NCBI GenBank assembly: GCA_964036665.1
Contig: OZ038531.1
Span: forward strand, 13,144,168 to 13,208,167
Length of the DNA: 64,000 nucleotides
Direction of reading: 5' to 3'
DNA from: Gordius sp. MW1
Lineage: Eukaryota; Nematomorpha; Gordioida; Gordea; Gordiidae
The translations under genes were made by a program, and so were the position numbers. The notes under the pieces were generated by a model. That model did no database searches, was not told the origin of the DNA, and saw only the letters and a program-made list of their open reading frames with translations. Positions 11,125 to 24,132 of the stretch are shown piece after piece. Position 1 is the stretch's first letter. Each line of letters opens with the position of its first letter.

Positions 11125-12487
11125 GTTTGTTGTATCGCAACGTGAGTGCTTAATTTTTCAAAAATGCATTATGCGATCATGATTTCAAAGTAATAGTTTT
11201 CAGATTCTGATAAATTTTTACTTGGGATCATAGAAACCATGTCTGAAAACGACACCTTTCATCGGATGCATACGGTAGAAAGAAAAATATGTGAAAAATT
11301 TTGAGGTAAAAATATTTATTTTTTTCGATTCTATGTGAAAGAGCATGAAAAAATATATAAAAGTAAGCCAATTTGAGAATCCTATTATCCTCGATTGACT
11401 TCTGAAAAAAGGTTTTAAGCTGCGAGAACAATCATTTTGACAAAAAACAACGTTTTATTGTTGCGATTAGTTTGTTGTATCGCAACGTGAGTGCTTAATT
11501 TTTGAAAACTGCTCTATGCGATTATGATTTCAAAGTAATAGTTTTTAGATTCTGATAAATTTTTACTTGGGATCACAGAAACCACGTCTGAAAACGACAA
11601 CTTTCATCGGATGAATCCGGTTCAAGGAAAAATATGTGAAAAATTTTGAGGTAAAAATATTTATTTTTTTCGATTCTATGTGAAAGAGCATGAAAAAATA
11701 TATAAAAGTAAGCCAATTTGAGAATCCTATTATCCTCGATTTACTTCCGAAAAAAGGTTTTAAGCTACCAGAACTATTCATTTTGACAAAAGACAACGTT
11801 TTATTGTTGCGATTAGTTTGTTGTATCGCAACGTGAGTGCTTAATTTTTGAAAACTGCTCTATGCGATTATGATTTCAAAGTAATAGTTTTTAGATTCTG
11901 ATAAATTTTTACTTGGGATCATAGAAACCACGTCTGAAAACCACAACTTTCATCGGATGAATCCGGTTCAAGGAAAGATATGTGAAAAATTTCGAGGTAA
12001 AAATATTTATTTTTTTTGATTGTATGTGAAAGAGCATGAAAAAATATATAAAAGTAAGCCAATTTGAGAATCATATTTTCCTCGATTTACTTCCGAAAAG
12101 AGGTTTTAAGCTGCGAGAACTATCATTTTGACAAAAGACAACGTTTTATTGTTGCGATTAGTTTGTTGTATCGCAACGTGAGTGCTTAATTTTTCAAAAA
12201 TGCACTATGCGATCATGATTTTAAAGTAATAGTTTTCAGATTCTGATAAATTTTTACTTGGGATCATAGAAACCATGTCTGAAAACGACACCTTTCATCG
12301 GATGCATACGGTAGAAAGAAAAATATGTGAAAAATTTTGAGGTAAAAATATTTATTTTTTTCGATTCTATGTGAAAGAGCATGAAAAAATATATAAAAGT
12401 AAGCCAATTTGAGAATCCTATTATCCTCGATTGACTTCTGAAAAGAGGTTTTAAGCTGCGAGAACTATCATTTTGACAAAAGACAAC
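11125..12487 (+). repeat. Four-monomer block, first copy of the 2,413-bp repeat
   Basis: It matches 13,538-14,900 at a constant offset of 2,413 bp. Shared rare marks are 'gaacaatcattttgac' with 'caaaaaacaacg', 'gctaccagaactattc', 'gtctgaaaaccacaac' and the 'atattttcctcg' head. Differences include 'ttctgaaaaaagg' here against 'tttgaaaagagg' in the second copy. Similarity stops near 12,487, where this copy continues 'acaactttattg' and the other 'acgttttatag'. Confidence 0.82.
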
Positions 12488-13537
12488 TTTATTGTTGCGA
12501 TTAGTTTGTTGTATCGCAACGTGAGTGCTTAATTTTTGAAAACTGCTCTATGCGATTATGATTTCAAAGTAATAGTTTTTAGATTCTGATAAATTTTTAC
12601 TTGGGATCACAGAAACCACGTCTGATAACGACAACTTTCATCGGATGAATCCGGTTCAAGGAAAAATATGTGAAAAATTTTGAGGTAAAAATATTTATTT
12701 TTTTTGATTCTATGTGAAAGAGCATGAAAAAATATATAAAAGTAAGCCAATTTGAGAATCCTATTATCCTCGATTTACTTCCGAAAAGAGGTTTTAAGCT
12801 GCGAGAACTATCATTTTGACAAAAGACAACGTTTTATTGTTGCGATTAGTTTGTTGTATCGCAACGTGAGTGCTTAATTCTTGAAAATGGCTCTATGCGA
12901 TCATGATTTCAAAGTAATAGTTTTCAGATTCTGATAAATTTTTACTTGGGATCATAGAAACCACGTCTGAAAACGACAACTTTCATCGGATGAATACGGT
13001 TCAAAGAAAAATAGGTGAAAAATTTTGAGGTAAAAATATTATTTTTTTCGATTCTATGTGAAAGAGCGTAAAAAAATATATAAAAGTAAGCCAATTTGAG
13101 AATCATATTATCCTCGATTGACTTCCTCAAAGAGGTTTTAAGCTGCGAGAACTATCATTTTGACAAAAGACAACGTTTTATTGTTGCGATTAGTTTGTTG
13201 TATCGCAACGTGAGTGCTTAATTTTTGAAAACTGCTCTATGCGATTATGATTTCAAAGTAATAGTTTTTAGATTCTGATAAATTTTTACTTGGGATCATA
13301 GAAACCACGTCTGAAAACGACAACTTTCATCGGATGAATACGGTTCAAAGAAAAATATGTGAAAAATTTTGATTTAAAAATATTTATTTTTTTCGATTCT
13401 ATGTGAAAGAGCATGAAAAAATATATAAAAGTAAGCCAATTTGAGAATCATATTATCCTCGATTGACTTCCGCAAAGAGGTTTTAAGCTGCGAGAACTAT
13501 CATTTTGACAAAAGACAACGTTTTATTGTTGCGATTA

Positions 13538-14900
13538 GTTTGTTGTATCGCAACGTGAGTGCTTAATTTTTCAAAAATGCATTATGCGATCATGATTTCA
13601 AAGTAATAGTTTTCAGATCCTGATAAATTTTTACTTGGGATCATAGAAACCATGTCTGAAAACGACACCTTTCATCGGATGCATACGGTAGAAAGAAAAA
13701 TATGTGAAAAATTTTGAGGTAAAAATATTTATTTTTTTCGATTCTATGTGAAAGAGCATGAAAAAATATATAAAAGTAAGCCAATTTGAGAATCCTATTA
13801 TCCTCGATTGACTTTTGAAAAGAGGTTTTAAGCTGCGAGAACAATCATTTTGACAAAAAACAACGTTTTATTGTTGCGATTAGTTTGTTGTATCGCAACG
13901 TGAGTGCTTAATTTTTGAAAACTGCTCTATGCGATTATGATTTCAAAGTAATAGTTTTTAGATTCTGATAAATTTTTACTTGGGATCACAGAAACCACGT
14001 CTGAAAACGACAACATTCATCGGATGAATCCGGTTCAAGGAAAAATATGTGAAAAATTTTGAGGTAAAAATATTTGTTTTTTTCGATTCTATGTGAAAGA
14101 GCATGAAAAAATATATAAAAGTAAGCCAATTTGAGAATCCTATTATCCTCGATTTACTTCCGAAAAAAGGTTTTAAGCTACCAGAACTATTCATTTTGAC
14201 AAAAGACAACGTTTTATTGTTGCGATTAGTTTGTTGTATCGCAACGTGAGTGCTTAATTTTTAAAAACTGCTCTGTGCGATTATGATTTCAAAGTAATAG
14301 TTTTTAGATTCTGATAAATTTTTACTTGGGATCATAGAAACCACGTCTGAAAACCACAACTTTCATCGGATGAATCCGGTTCAATGAAAGATATGTGAAA
14401 AATTTCGAGGTAAAAATATTTATTTTTTTTGATTCTATGTGAAAGAGCATGAAAAAATATATAAAAGTAAGCCAATTTGAGAATCATATTTTCCTCGATT
14501 TACTTCCGAAAAGAGGTTTTAAGCTGCGAGAACTATCATTTTGACAAAAGACAACGTTTTATTGTTGCGATTAGTTTGTTGTATCGCAACGTGAGTGCTT
14601 AATTTTTCAAAAATGCACTATGCGATCATGATTTTAAAGTAATAGTTTTCAGATTCTGATAAATTTTTACTTGGGATCATAGAAACCATGTCTGAAAACG
14701 ACACCTTTCATCGGATGCATACGGTAGAAAGAAAAATATGTGAAAAATTTTGAGGTAAAAATATTTATTTTTTTCGATTCTATGTGAAAGAGCATGAAAA
14801 AATATATAAAAGTAAGCCAATTTGAGAATCCTATTATCCTCGATTGACTTCTGAAAAGAGGTTTTAAGCTGCGAGAACTATCATTTTGACAAAAGACAAC
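13538..14900 (+). repeat. Four-monomer block, second copy of the 2,413-bp repeat
   Basis: Counterpart of 11,125-12,487, with the same order of four monomers. Private changes include 'caacattcatcgg' near 14,014 and 'ctgctctgtgcg' near 14,273. The intervening 12,488-13,537 holds A-, B- and E-like monomers. Confidence 0.82.
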
Positions 14901-15169
14901 GTTTTATAGTTGCGATTAGTTTGTTGTATCGCAACGTGAGTGCTTAATTTTTGAAAATGGCTCTATGCGATCATGATTTCAAAGTAATAGTTTTCAGATT
15001 CTGATAAAATTTTACTTGGGATCATAGAAACCACGTCTGAAAACGACAACTTTCATCGGATGAATACGGTTCAAAGAAAAATATGTGAAAAATTTTGAGG
15101 TAAAAATATTTATTTTTTTCGATTCTATGTGAAAGAGCGTAAAAAAATATATAAAAGTAAGCCAATTTG

Positions 15170-16204
15170 AGAATCCTATTATCCTCGATTGACTTCCGAA
15201 AAGAGGTTTTAAGCTGCGAGAACTATCATTTTGACAAAAGACAACGTTTTATAGTTGCGATTAGTTTGTTGTATCGCAACGTGAGTGCTAAATTTTGGAA
15301 AATGGCTCTATGCGATCATGATTTCAGAGTAATAGTTTTCAGATTCTGATAAATTTTTACTTGGGATCATAGAAACCACGTCTGAAAACGACAACTTTCA
15401 TCGGATGAATACGGTTCAAACAAAAATATGTGAAAAAATTTTGAGGTAAAAATATTTATTTTTTTCGATTCTATGTGAAAGAGCGTAAAAAAATATATAA
15501 AAGTGAGCCAATTTGAGAATCCTATTATCCTCGATTGACTTCCGCAAAGAGGTTTTAAGCTGCGAGAACTATCATTTTGACAAAAGACAACGTTTTATTG
15601 TTGCGATTAGTTTGTTGTATCGCAACGTGAGTGCTTAGTTTTTCAAAAATGCATTATGTGATCATGATTTCAAAGTAATAGTTTTTAGATTCTGATAAAT
15701 TTTTACTTGGGATCATAGAAACCATGTCTGAAAACGACACCTTTCATCGGATGCATACGGTAGAAAGAAAAATATGTGAAAAATTTTGAGGTATAAATAT
15801 TTATTTTTTTCGATTCTATGTAAAAGAGCGTAAAAAAATATATAAAAGTAAGCCAATTTGAGAATCCTATTATCCTCGATTGACTTCCGCAAAGAGGTTT
15901 TAAGCTGCGAGAACTATCATTTTGACAAAAGACAACGTTTTATTTTTGCGATTAGTTTGTTGTATCGCAACGTGAGTGCTTAATTTTTCAAAAATGCACT
16001 ATGCGATCATGATTTTAAAGTAATAGTTTTCTGATTCTGATAAATTTTTACTTTTTATCATCGAAACCACGTCTGAAAACCACAACTTTCATCGGATGCA
16101 TACGGTTCAAAGAAAAATATGTGAAAAATTTAGAGGTAAAATATTTATTTTTTTCGATTCTATGTGAAAGAGCATGAAATAATATACAAAAGTAAGCCAA
16201 TTTG
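15170..16204 (+). repeat. Trimer R'-S-P', found again 38.9 kb away
   Basis: Three monomers of 346, 345 and 344 bp. R' (15,170-15,515) has 'gtgctaaattttggaaaatgg', 'tttcagagtaat', 'ttcaaacaaaaat' and an extra A in 'gtgaaaaaattttgagg'. S follows at 15,516 and a P-like monomer at 15,861. The same trimer with the same rare marks lies at 54,079-55,113, and its R'-S part again at 59,244-59,933. Confidence 0.85.
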
Positions 16205-18273
16205 AGAATCCTATTATCCTCGATTTACTTCCGAAAAGAGGTTTTAAGCTGCCAGAACTATTCATTTTGACAAAAGACAACGTTTTATTGTTGCGATTAG
16301 TTTGTTGTATCACAAAGTGAGTGCTTAGTTTTTCAAAAATGCATTATGTGATCATGATTTCAAAGTAATAGTTTTCAGATTCTGATAAATTTTTACTTGG
16401 GATCATAGAAACCGTGTCTGAAAACGACACCTTTCATCGGATGCATACGGTAGAAAGAAAAATATGTGAAAAATTTTGAGGTAAAAATATTTATTTTTTT
16501 CGATTCTATGTAAAAGAGCGTAAAAAAATATATAAAAGTAAGCCAATTTGAGAATCCTATTATCCTCGATTGACTTCCGCAAAGAGGTTTTAAGCTGCGA
16601 GAACTATCATTTTGACAAAAGACAACGTTTTATTTTTGCGATTAGTTTGTTGTATCGCAACGTGAGTGCTTAATTTTTCAAAAATGCACTATGCGATCAT
16701 GATTTTAAAGTAATAGTTTTCTGATTCTGATAAATTTTTACTTTTTATCATCGAAACCACGTCTGAAAACGAACACTTTCATGGGATGCATACGGTTCAA
16801 AGAAAAATATGTGAAAAATTTAGAGGTAAAATATTTATTTTTTTCGATTCTATGTGAAAGAGCATGAAATAATATACAAAAGTAAGCCAATTTGAGAATA
16901 CTATTATCCTCGATTTACTTCCGAAAAGAGGTTTTAAGCTGCCAGAACTATTCATTTTGACAAAAGACAACGTTTTATTGTTGCGATTAGTTTGTTGTAT
17001 CACAAAGTGAGTGCTTAATTTTTGAAAACTGCACTATGCGATCATGATTTTAAAGTAATAGTTTTCTGATTCTGATAAATTTTTACTTTTTATCATCGAA
17101 ACCACGTCTGAGAACGACAACTTTCATCGGATGCATACGGTTCAAAGAAAAATATGTGAAAAATTTTGAGGTAAAAATATTTATTTTTTTCGATTCTATG
17201 TAAAAGAGCGTAAAAAAATATATAAAAGTAAGCCAATTTGAGAATCCTATTATCCTCGATTGACTTCTGAAAAGTGGTTTTAAGCTGCGAGAACTATCAT
17301 TTTGACAAAAGACAACGTTTTATTGTTGCGATTAGTTTGTTGTATCGCAACGTGAGTGCTTAATTTTTGAAAACTGCTCTATGCGATTATGATTTCAAAG
17401 TAATAGTTTTCTGATTCTGATAAATTTTTACTTTTTATCATGGAAACCACGTCTGAAAACGACAACTTTCATCGGATGAATACGGTTCAAAGAAAAATAT
17501 GTAAAAAATTTAGAGGTAAAATATTTATTTTTTTCGATTCTATGTGAAAGAACATGAAAATATATATAAAAGTAAGCCAATTTGAGAATCCTATTATCCT
17601 CGATTGACTTCCGAAAAGAGGTTTTAAGCTGCGAGAACTATCATTTTGACAAAAGACAACGTTTTATAGTTGCGATTAGTTTGTTGTATCGCAACGTGAG
17701 TGCTTAATTTTTAAAAATGGCTCTATGCGATCATGATTTCAAAGTAATAGTTTTCAGATTCTGATAAATTTTTACTTGGGATCATAGAAACCACGTCTGA
17801 AAACGACAACTTTCATCGGATGAATACATTTCAAAGAAAAATATGTGAAAAATTTTAAGGTAAAAATATTTATTTTTTTCGATTCTATGTGAAAGAGCGT
17901 AAAAAAATATATAAAAGTAAGCCAATTTGAGAATCCTATTATCCTCGATTGACTTCCGCAAAGAGGTTTTAAGCTGCGAGAACTATCATTTTGACGAAAG
18001 ACAACGTTTTATTTTTGCGATTAGTTTGTTGTATCGCAACGTGAGTGCTTAATTTTTCAAAAATGCACTATGCGATCATGATTTTAAAGTGATAGTTTTC
18101 TGATTCTGATAAATTTTTACTTTTTATCATCGAAACCACGTCTGAAAACGACAACTTTCATCGGATGCATACGGTTCAAAGAAAAATATGTGAAAAATTT
18201 AGAGGTAAAATATTTATTTTTTTCGATTCTATGTGAAAGAGCATGAAATAATATACAAAAGTAAGCCAATTTG
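16205..18273 (+). repeat. Domain III HOR copy 1: six monomers, 2,069 bp
   Basis: Monomers start at 16,205, 16,551, 16,895, 17,241, 17,585 and 17,930. The unit is marked by 'ctgccagaactattc' with 'atcacaaagtgag' (broken dyad arm), 'gtgaaaaatttagagg' with 'catgaaataatatac' (damaged TATA-like motif) and 'gaatacatttcaaag' near 17,824. Equivalent marks recur 2,068-2,069 bp downstream. Confidence 0.9.
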
Positions 18274-20341
18274 AGAATCCTATTATCCTCGATTTACTTC
18301 CGAAAAGAGGTTTTAAGCTGCCAGAACTATTCATTTTGACAAAAGACAACGTTTTATTGTTGCGATTAGTTTGTTGTATCACAAAGTGAGTGCTTAGTTT
18401 TTCAAAAATGCATCATGTGATCATGATTTCAAAGTAATAGTTTTCAGATTCTGATAAATTTTTACTTGGGATCATAGAAACCGTGTCTGAAAACGACACC
18501 TTTCATCGGATGCATACGGTAGAAAGAAATATATGTGAAAAATTTTGAGGTAAAAATATTTATTTTTTTCGATTCTATGTAAAAGAGCGTAAAAAAATAT
18601 ATAAAAGTAAGCCAATTTGAGAATCCTATTATCCTCGATTGACTTCCGCAAAGAGGTTTTAAGCTGCGAGAACTATCATTTTGACAAAAGACAACGTTTT
18701 ATTTTTGCGATTAGTTTGTTGTATCGCAACGTGAGTGCTTAATTTTTCAAAAATGCACTATGCGATCATGATTTTAAAGTAATAGTTTTCTGATTCTGAT
18801 AAATTTTTACTTTTTATCATGAAACCACGTCTGAAAACGACAACTTTCATCGGATGCATACGGTTCAAAGAAAAATATGTGAAAAATTTAGAGGTAAAAT
18901 ATTTATTTTTTTCGATTCTATGTGAAAGAGCATGAAATAATATACAAAAGTAAGCCAATTTGAGAATCCTATTATCCTCGATTTACTTCCGAAAAGAGGT
19001 TTTAAGCTGCCAGAACTATTGATTTTGACAAAAGACAACGTTTTATTGTTGCGATTAGTTTGTTGTATCACAAAGTGAGTGCTTAATTTTTGAAAACTGC
19101 ACTATGCGATCATGATTTTAAAGTAATAGTTTTCTGATTCTGATAAATTTTTACTTTTTATCATCGAAACCACGTCTGAAAACGACAACTTTCATCGGAT
19201 GCATATGGTTCAAAGAAAAATATGTGAAAAATTTTGAGGTAAAAATATTTATTTTTTTCGATTCTATGTAAAAGAGCGTAAAAAAATATATAAAAGTAAG
19301 CCAATTTGAGAATCCTATTATCCTCGATTGACTTCTGAAAAGAGGTTTTAAGCTGCGAGAACTATCATTTTGACAAAAGACAACGTTTTATTGTTGCGAT
19401 TAGTTTGTTGTATCGCAACGTGAGTGCTTAATTTTTGAAAACTGCTCTATGCGATTATGATTTCAAAGTAATAGTTTTCTGATTCTGATAAATTTTTACT
19501 TTTTATCATGGAAACCACGTCTGAAAACGACAACTTTCATCGGATGAATACGGTTCAAAGAAAAATATGTAAAAAATTTAGAGGTAAAATATTTATTTTT
19601 TTCGATTCTATGTGAAAGAGCATGAAAATATATATAAAAGTAAGCCAATTTGAGAATCCTATTATCCTCGATTGACTTCCGAAAAGAGGTTTTAAGCTGC
19701 GAGAACTATCATTTTGACAAAAGACAACGTTTTATAGTTGCGATTAGTTTGTTGTATCGCAACGTGAGTGCTTAATTTTTGAAAATGGCTCTATGCGATC
19801 ATGATTTCAAAGTAATAGTTTTCAGATTCTGATAAATTTTTACTTGGGATCATAGAAACCACGTCTGAAAACGACAACTTTCATCGGGTGAATACATTTC
19901 AAAGAAAAATATGTGAAAAATTTTAAGGTAAAAATATTTATTTTTTTCGATTCTATGTGAAAGAGCGTAAAAAAATATATAAAAGTAAGCCAATTTGAGA
20001 ATCCTATTATCCTCGATTGACTTCCGCAAAGAGGTTTTAAGCTGCGAGAACTATCATTTTGACGAAAGACAACGTTTTATTTTTGCGATTAGTTTGTTGT
20101 ATCGCAACGTGAGTGCTTAATTTTTCAAAAATGCACTATGCGATCATGATTTTAAAGTGATAGTTTTCTGATTCTGATAAATTTTTACTTTTTATCATCG
20201 AAACCACGTCTGAAAACGACAACTTTTATCGGATGCATACGGTTCAAAGAAAAATATGTGAAAAATTTAGAGGTAAAATATTTATTTTTTTCGATTCTAT
20301 GTGAAAGAGCATGAAATAATATACAAAAGTAAGCCAATTTA
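18274..20341 (+). repeat. Domain III HOR copy 2: six monomers, 2,068 bp
   Basis: Same order and marks as 16,205-18,273. It has a 1-bp loss at 18,820 ('tatcatgaaacc'), so that monomer is 343 bp. Other differences are 'attgattttgac' near 19,020 and 'catcatgtgatc' near 18,411. A third copy begins at 20,342. Confidence 0.9.
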
Positions 20342-20687
20342 AGAATCCTATTATCCTCGATTTACTTCCGAAAAGAGGTTTTAAGCTGCCAGAACTATTC
20401 ATTTTGACAAAAGACAACGTTTTATTGTTGCGATTAGTTTGTTGTATCACAAAGTGAATGCTTAATTTTTGAAAACTGCTCTATGCGATTATGATTTCAA
20501 AGTAATAGTTTTTAGATTCTGATAAATTTTTACTTGGGATCATAGAAACCACGTCTGAAAACGACAACTTTCATCGGATGAATACGGTTCAAAGAAAAAC
20601 ATGTGAAAAATTTTGAGGTAAAAATATTTATTTTTTTCGATTCTATGTGAAAGAGCATGAAAAAATATATAAAAGTAAGCCAATTTG
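20342..20687 (+). repeat. Hybrid monomer ending domain III
   Basis: The head and middle are those of the first monomer of the domain III unit ('ctgccagaactattc', 'atcacaaagtgaatg'). After about 20,460 it continues as 'gaaaactgctctatgcgatt', 'tttttagattc' and 'gaatacggttcaaag', a different type. It is the breakpoint between the 6-monomer domain and the 5-monomer domain that follows. Confidence 0.8.
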
Positions 20688-22409
20688 AGAATCCTATTAT
20701 CCTCGATTGACTTCCGAAAAGAGGTTTTAAGCTGCGAGAACTATCATTTTGACAAAAGACAACGTTTTATAGTTGCGATTAGTTTGTTGTATCGCAACGT
20801 GAGTGCTTAATTTTTGAAAATGGCTCTATGCGATCATGATTTCAAAGTAATAGTTTTCAGATTCTGATAAATTTTTACTTGGGATCATAGAAACCACGTC
20901 TGAAAACGACAACTTTCATCGGATGAATACGGTTCAAAGAAAAACATGTGAAAAATTTTGAGGTAAAAATATTTATTTTTTTCGATTCTATGTGAAAGAG
21001 CGTAAAAAAATATATAAAAGTAAGCCAATTTGAGAATCCTATTATCCTCGATTGACTTCCGCAAAGAGTAGTAAGCTGCGAGAACTATCATTTTGACGAA
21101 AGACAACGTTTTATTTTTGCGATTAGTTTGTTGTATCGCAACGTGAGTGCTTAATTTTTCAAAAATGCACTATGCGATCATGATTTTAAAGTAATAGTTT
21201 TCTGATTCTGATAAATTTTTACTTTTTATCATCGAAACCACGTCTGAAAACGACAACTTTCATCGGATGCATACGGTAGAAAGAAAAATATGTGAAAAAT
21301 TTTGAGGTAAAAATATTAATTTTTTTCGATTCTATATGAAAGAGCATGAAAAAATATATAAAAGTAAGCCAATTTGAGAATCCTATTATCCTCGATTGAC
21401 TTCTGAAAAGAGGTTTTAAGCTGCGAGAACTATCATTTTGACAAAAGACAACGTTTTATTGTTGCGATTAGTTTGTTGTATCGCAACGTGAGTGCTTAAT
21501 TTTTGAAAACTGCTCTATGCGATTATTATTTCAAAGTAATAGTTTTCTGATTCTGATAAATTTTTACTTTTTATCATGGAAACCACGTCTGAAAACGACA
21601 ACTTTCATCGGATGAATACGGTTCAAAGAAAAATATGTAAAAAATTTAGAGGTAAAATATTTATTTTTTTCGATTCTATGTGAAAGAGCATGAAAATATA
21701 TATAAAAGTAAGCCAATTTGAGAATCCTATTATCCTCGATTGACTTCCGAAAAGAGGTTTTAAGCTGCGAGAACTATCATTTTGACAAAAGACAACGTTT
21801 TATAGTTGCGATTAGTTTGTTGTATCGCAACGTGAGTGCTTAATTTTTGAAAATGGCTCTATGCGATCATGATTTCAAAGTAATAGTTTTCAGATTCTGA
21901 TAAATTTTTACTTGGGATCATAGAAACCACGTCTGAAAACGACAACTTTCATCGGATGAATACGGTTCAAAGAAAAACATGTGAAAAATTTTGAGGTAAA
22001 AATATTTATTTTTTTCGATTCTATGTGAAAGAGCATGAAAAAATATATAAAAGTAAGCCAATTTGAGAATCCTATTATCCTCGATTGACTTCTGAAAAGA
22101 GGTTTTAAGCTGCGAGAATTATCATTTTGACAAAAGACAACGTTTTATTGTTGCGATTAGTTTGTTGTATCGCAACGTGTGTGCTTAATTTTTGAAAACT
22201 GCTCTATGCGATTATGATTTCAAAGTAATAGTTTTCTGATTCTGATAAATTTTTACTTTTTATCATGGAAACCACGTCTGAAAACGACAACTTTTATCGG
22301 ATGAATACGGTTCAAAGAAAAATATGTAAAAAATTTAGAGGTAAAATATTTATTTTTTTCGATTCTATGTGAAAGAGCATGAAAATATATATAAAAGTAA
22401 GCCAATTTG
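20688..22409 (+). repeat. Domain IV HOR copy 1: R-P-Q-R-Q, 1,722 bp
   Basis: Monomers are R 20,688-21,032, P 21,033-21,376, Q 21,377-21,720, R 21,721-22,065 and Q 22,066-22,409. Private marks shared with the next copy are 'gcaaagagtagtaagc' in P (21,061 and 22,783) and 'ttctatatgaaag' (21,330 and 23,052), both 1,722 bp apart. This is the clearest view of the R-P-Q order that underlies the rest of the array. Confidence 0.88.
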
Positions 22410-24132
22410 AGAATCCTATTATCCTCGATTGACTTCCGAAAAGAGGTTTTAAGCTGCGAGAACTATCATTTTGACAAAAGACAACGTTTTATAGTTGCGA
22501 TTAGTTTGTTGTATCGCAACGTGAGTGCTTAATTTTTGAAAATGGCTCTATGCGATCATGATTTCAAAGTAATAGTTTTCAGATTCTGATAAATTTTTAC
22601 TTGGGATCATAGAAACCACGTCTGAAAACGACAACTTTCATCGGATGAATACGGTTCAAAGAAAAATATGTGAAAAATTTTAAGGTAAAAATATTTATTT
22701 TTTTCGATTCTATGTGAAAGAGCGTAAAAAAATATATAAAAGTAAGCCAATTTGAGAATCCTATTATCCTCGATTGACTTCCGCAAAGAGTAGTAAGCTG
22801 CGAGAACTATAATTTTGACGAAAGACAACGTTTTATTTTTGCGATTAGTTTGTTGTATCGCAACGTGAGTGCTTAATTTTTCAAAAATGCACTATGCGAT
22901 CATGATTTTAAAGTAATAGTTTTCTGATTCTGATAAATTTTTACTTTTTATCATCGAAACCACGTCTGAAAACGACAACTTTCATCGGATGCATACGGTA
23001 GAAAGAAAAATATGTGAAAAGTTTTGAGGTAAAAATATTAATTTTTTTCGATTCTATATGAAAGAGCATGAAAAAATATATAAAAGTAAGCCAATTTGAG
23101 AATCCTATTATCCTCGATTGACTTCTGAAAAGAGGTTTTAAGCTGCGAGAACTATCATTTTGACAAAAGACAACGTTTTATTGTTGCGATTAGTTTGTTG
23201 TATCGCAACGTGAGTGCTTAATTTTTGAAAACTGCTCTATGCGATTATTATTTCAAAGTAATAGTTTTCTGATTCTGATAAATTTTTACTTTTTATCATG
23301 GAAACCACGTCTGAAAACGACAACTTTCATCGGATGAATACGGTTCAAAGAAAAATATGTAAAAAATTTAGAGGTAAAATATTTATTTTTTTCGATTCTA
23401 TGTGAAAGAGCATGAAAATATATATAAAAGTAAGCCAATTTGAGAATCCTATTATCCTCGATTGACTTCCGAAAAGAGGTTTTAAGCTGCGAGAACTATC
23501 ATTTTGACAAAAGACAACGTTTTATAGTTGCGATTAGTTTGTTGTATCGCAACGTGAGTGCTTAATTTTTGAAAATGGCTCTATGCGATCATGATTTCAA
23601 AGTAATAGTTTTCAGATTCTGATAAATTTTTACTTGGGATCATAGAAACCACGTCTGAAAACGACAACTTTCATCGGATGAATACGGTTCAAAGAAAAAT
23701 ATGTGAAAAATTTTGAGGTAAAAATATTTATTTTTTTCGATTCTATGTGAAAGAGCATGAAAAAATATATAAAAGTAAGTCAATTTGAGAATCTTATTAT
23801 CCTCGATTGACTTCTGAAAAGAGGTTTTAAGCTGCGAGAACTATCATTTTGACAAAAGACAACGTTTTATAGTTGCGATTAGTTTGTTGTATCGCAACGT
23901 GAGTGCTTAATTTTTGAAAATGGCTCTATGCGATCATGATTTCAAAGTAATAGTTTTCAGATTCTGATAAATTTTTACTTGGGATCATAGAAACCACGTC
24001 TGAAAACGACAACTTTCATCGGATGAATACGGTTCAAACAAAAATATGTGAAAAATTTTAAGGTAAAAATATTTATTTTTTTCGATTCTATGTGAAAGAG
24101 CGTAAAAAAATATATAAAAGTATTCCAATTTG
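22410..24132 (+). repeat. Domain IV HOR copy 2 ending in a Q/R hybrid
   Basis: R-P-Q-R covers 22,410-23,787 and matches copy 1. The fifth monomer, 23,788-24,132, has a Q head ('ttctgaaaagagg') and an R body ('tatagttgcg', 'gaaaatggctc', 'cttgggatc', 'gcgtaaaaaaat'). A normal Q followed by R therefore became one hybrid, an in-phase loss of one monomer. The tail carries the rare 'aaaagtattccaatttg' reused at 32,731. Confidence 0.85.

Larger units (their letters stand above)
11030..15169 (+). repeat. Domain II: A/B/E-type monomers with 7-monomer spacing
   Basis: This domain reuses domain I alleles: A-type 'gaatccggttcaagg', B-type near 12,760-13,100 and E-type 'aaaccatgtctg'. It adds its own marks, such as 'ccgaaaaaagg' with 'gctaccagaactattc' and 'gtctgaaaaccac'. 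About 1.36 kb is repeated at an offset of 2,413 bp. The final monomers (from about 14,840) shift to R-like sequence with 'tatagttgcg', leading into domain III. Confidence 0.82.
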
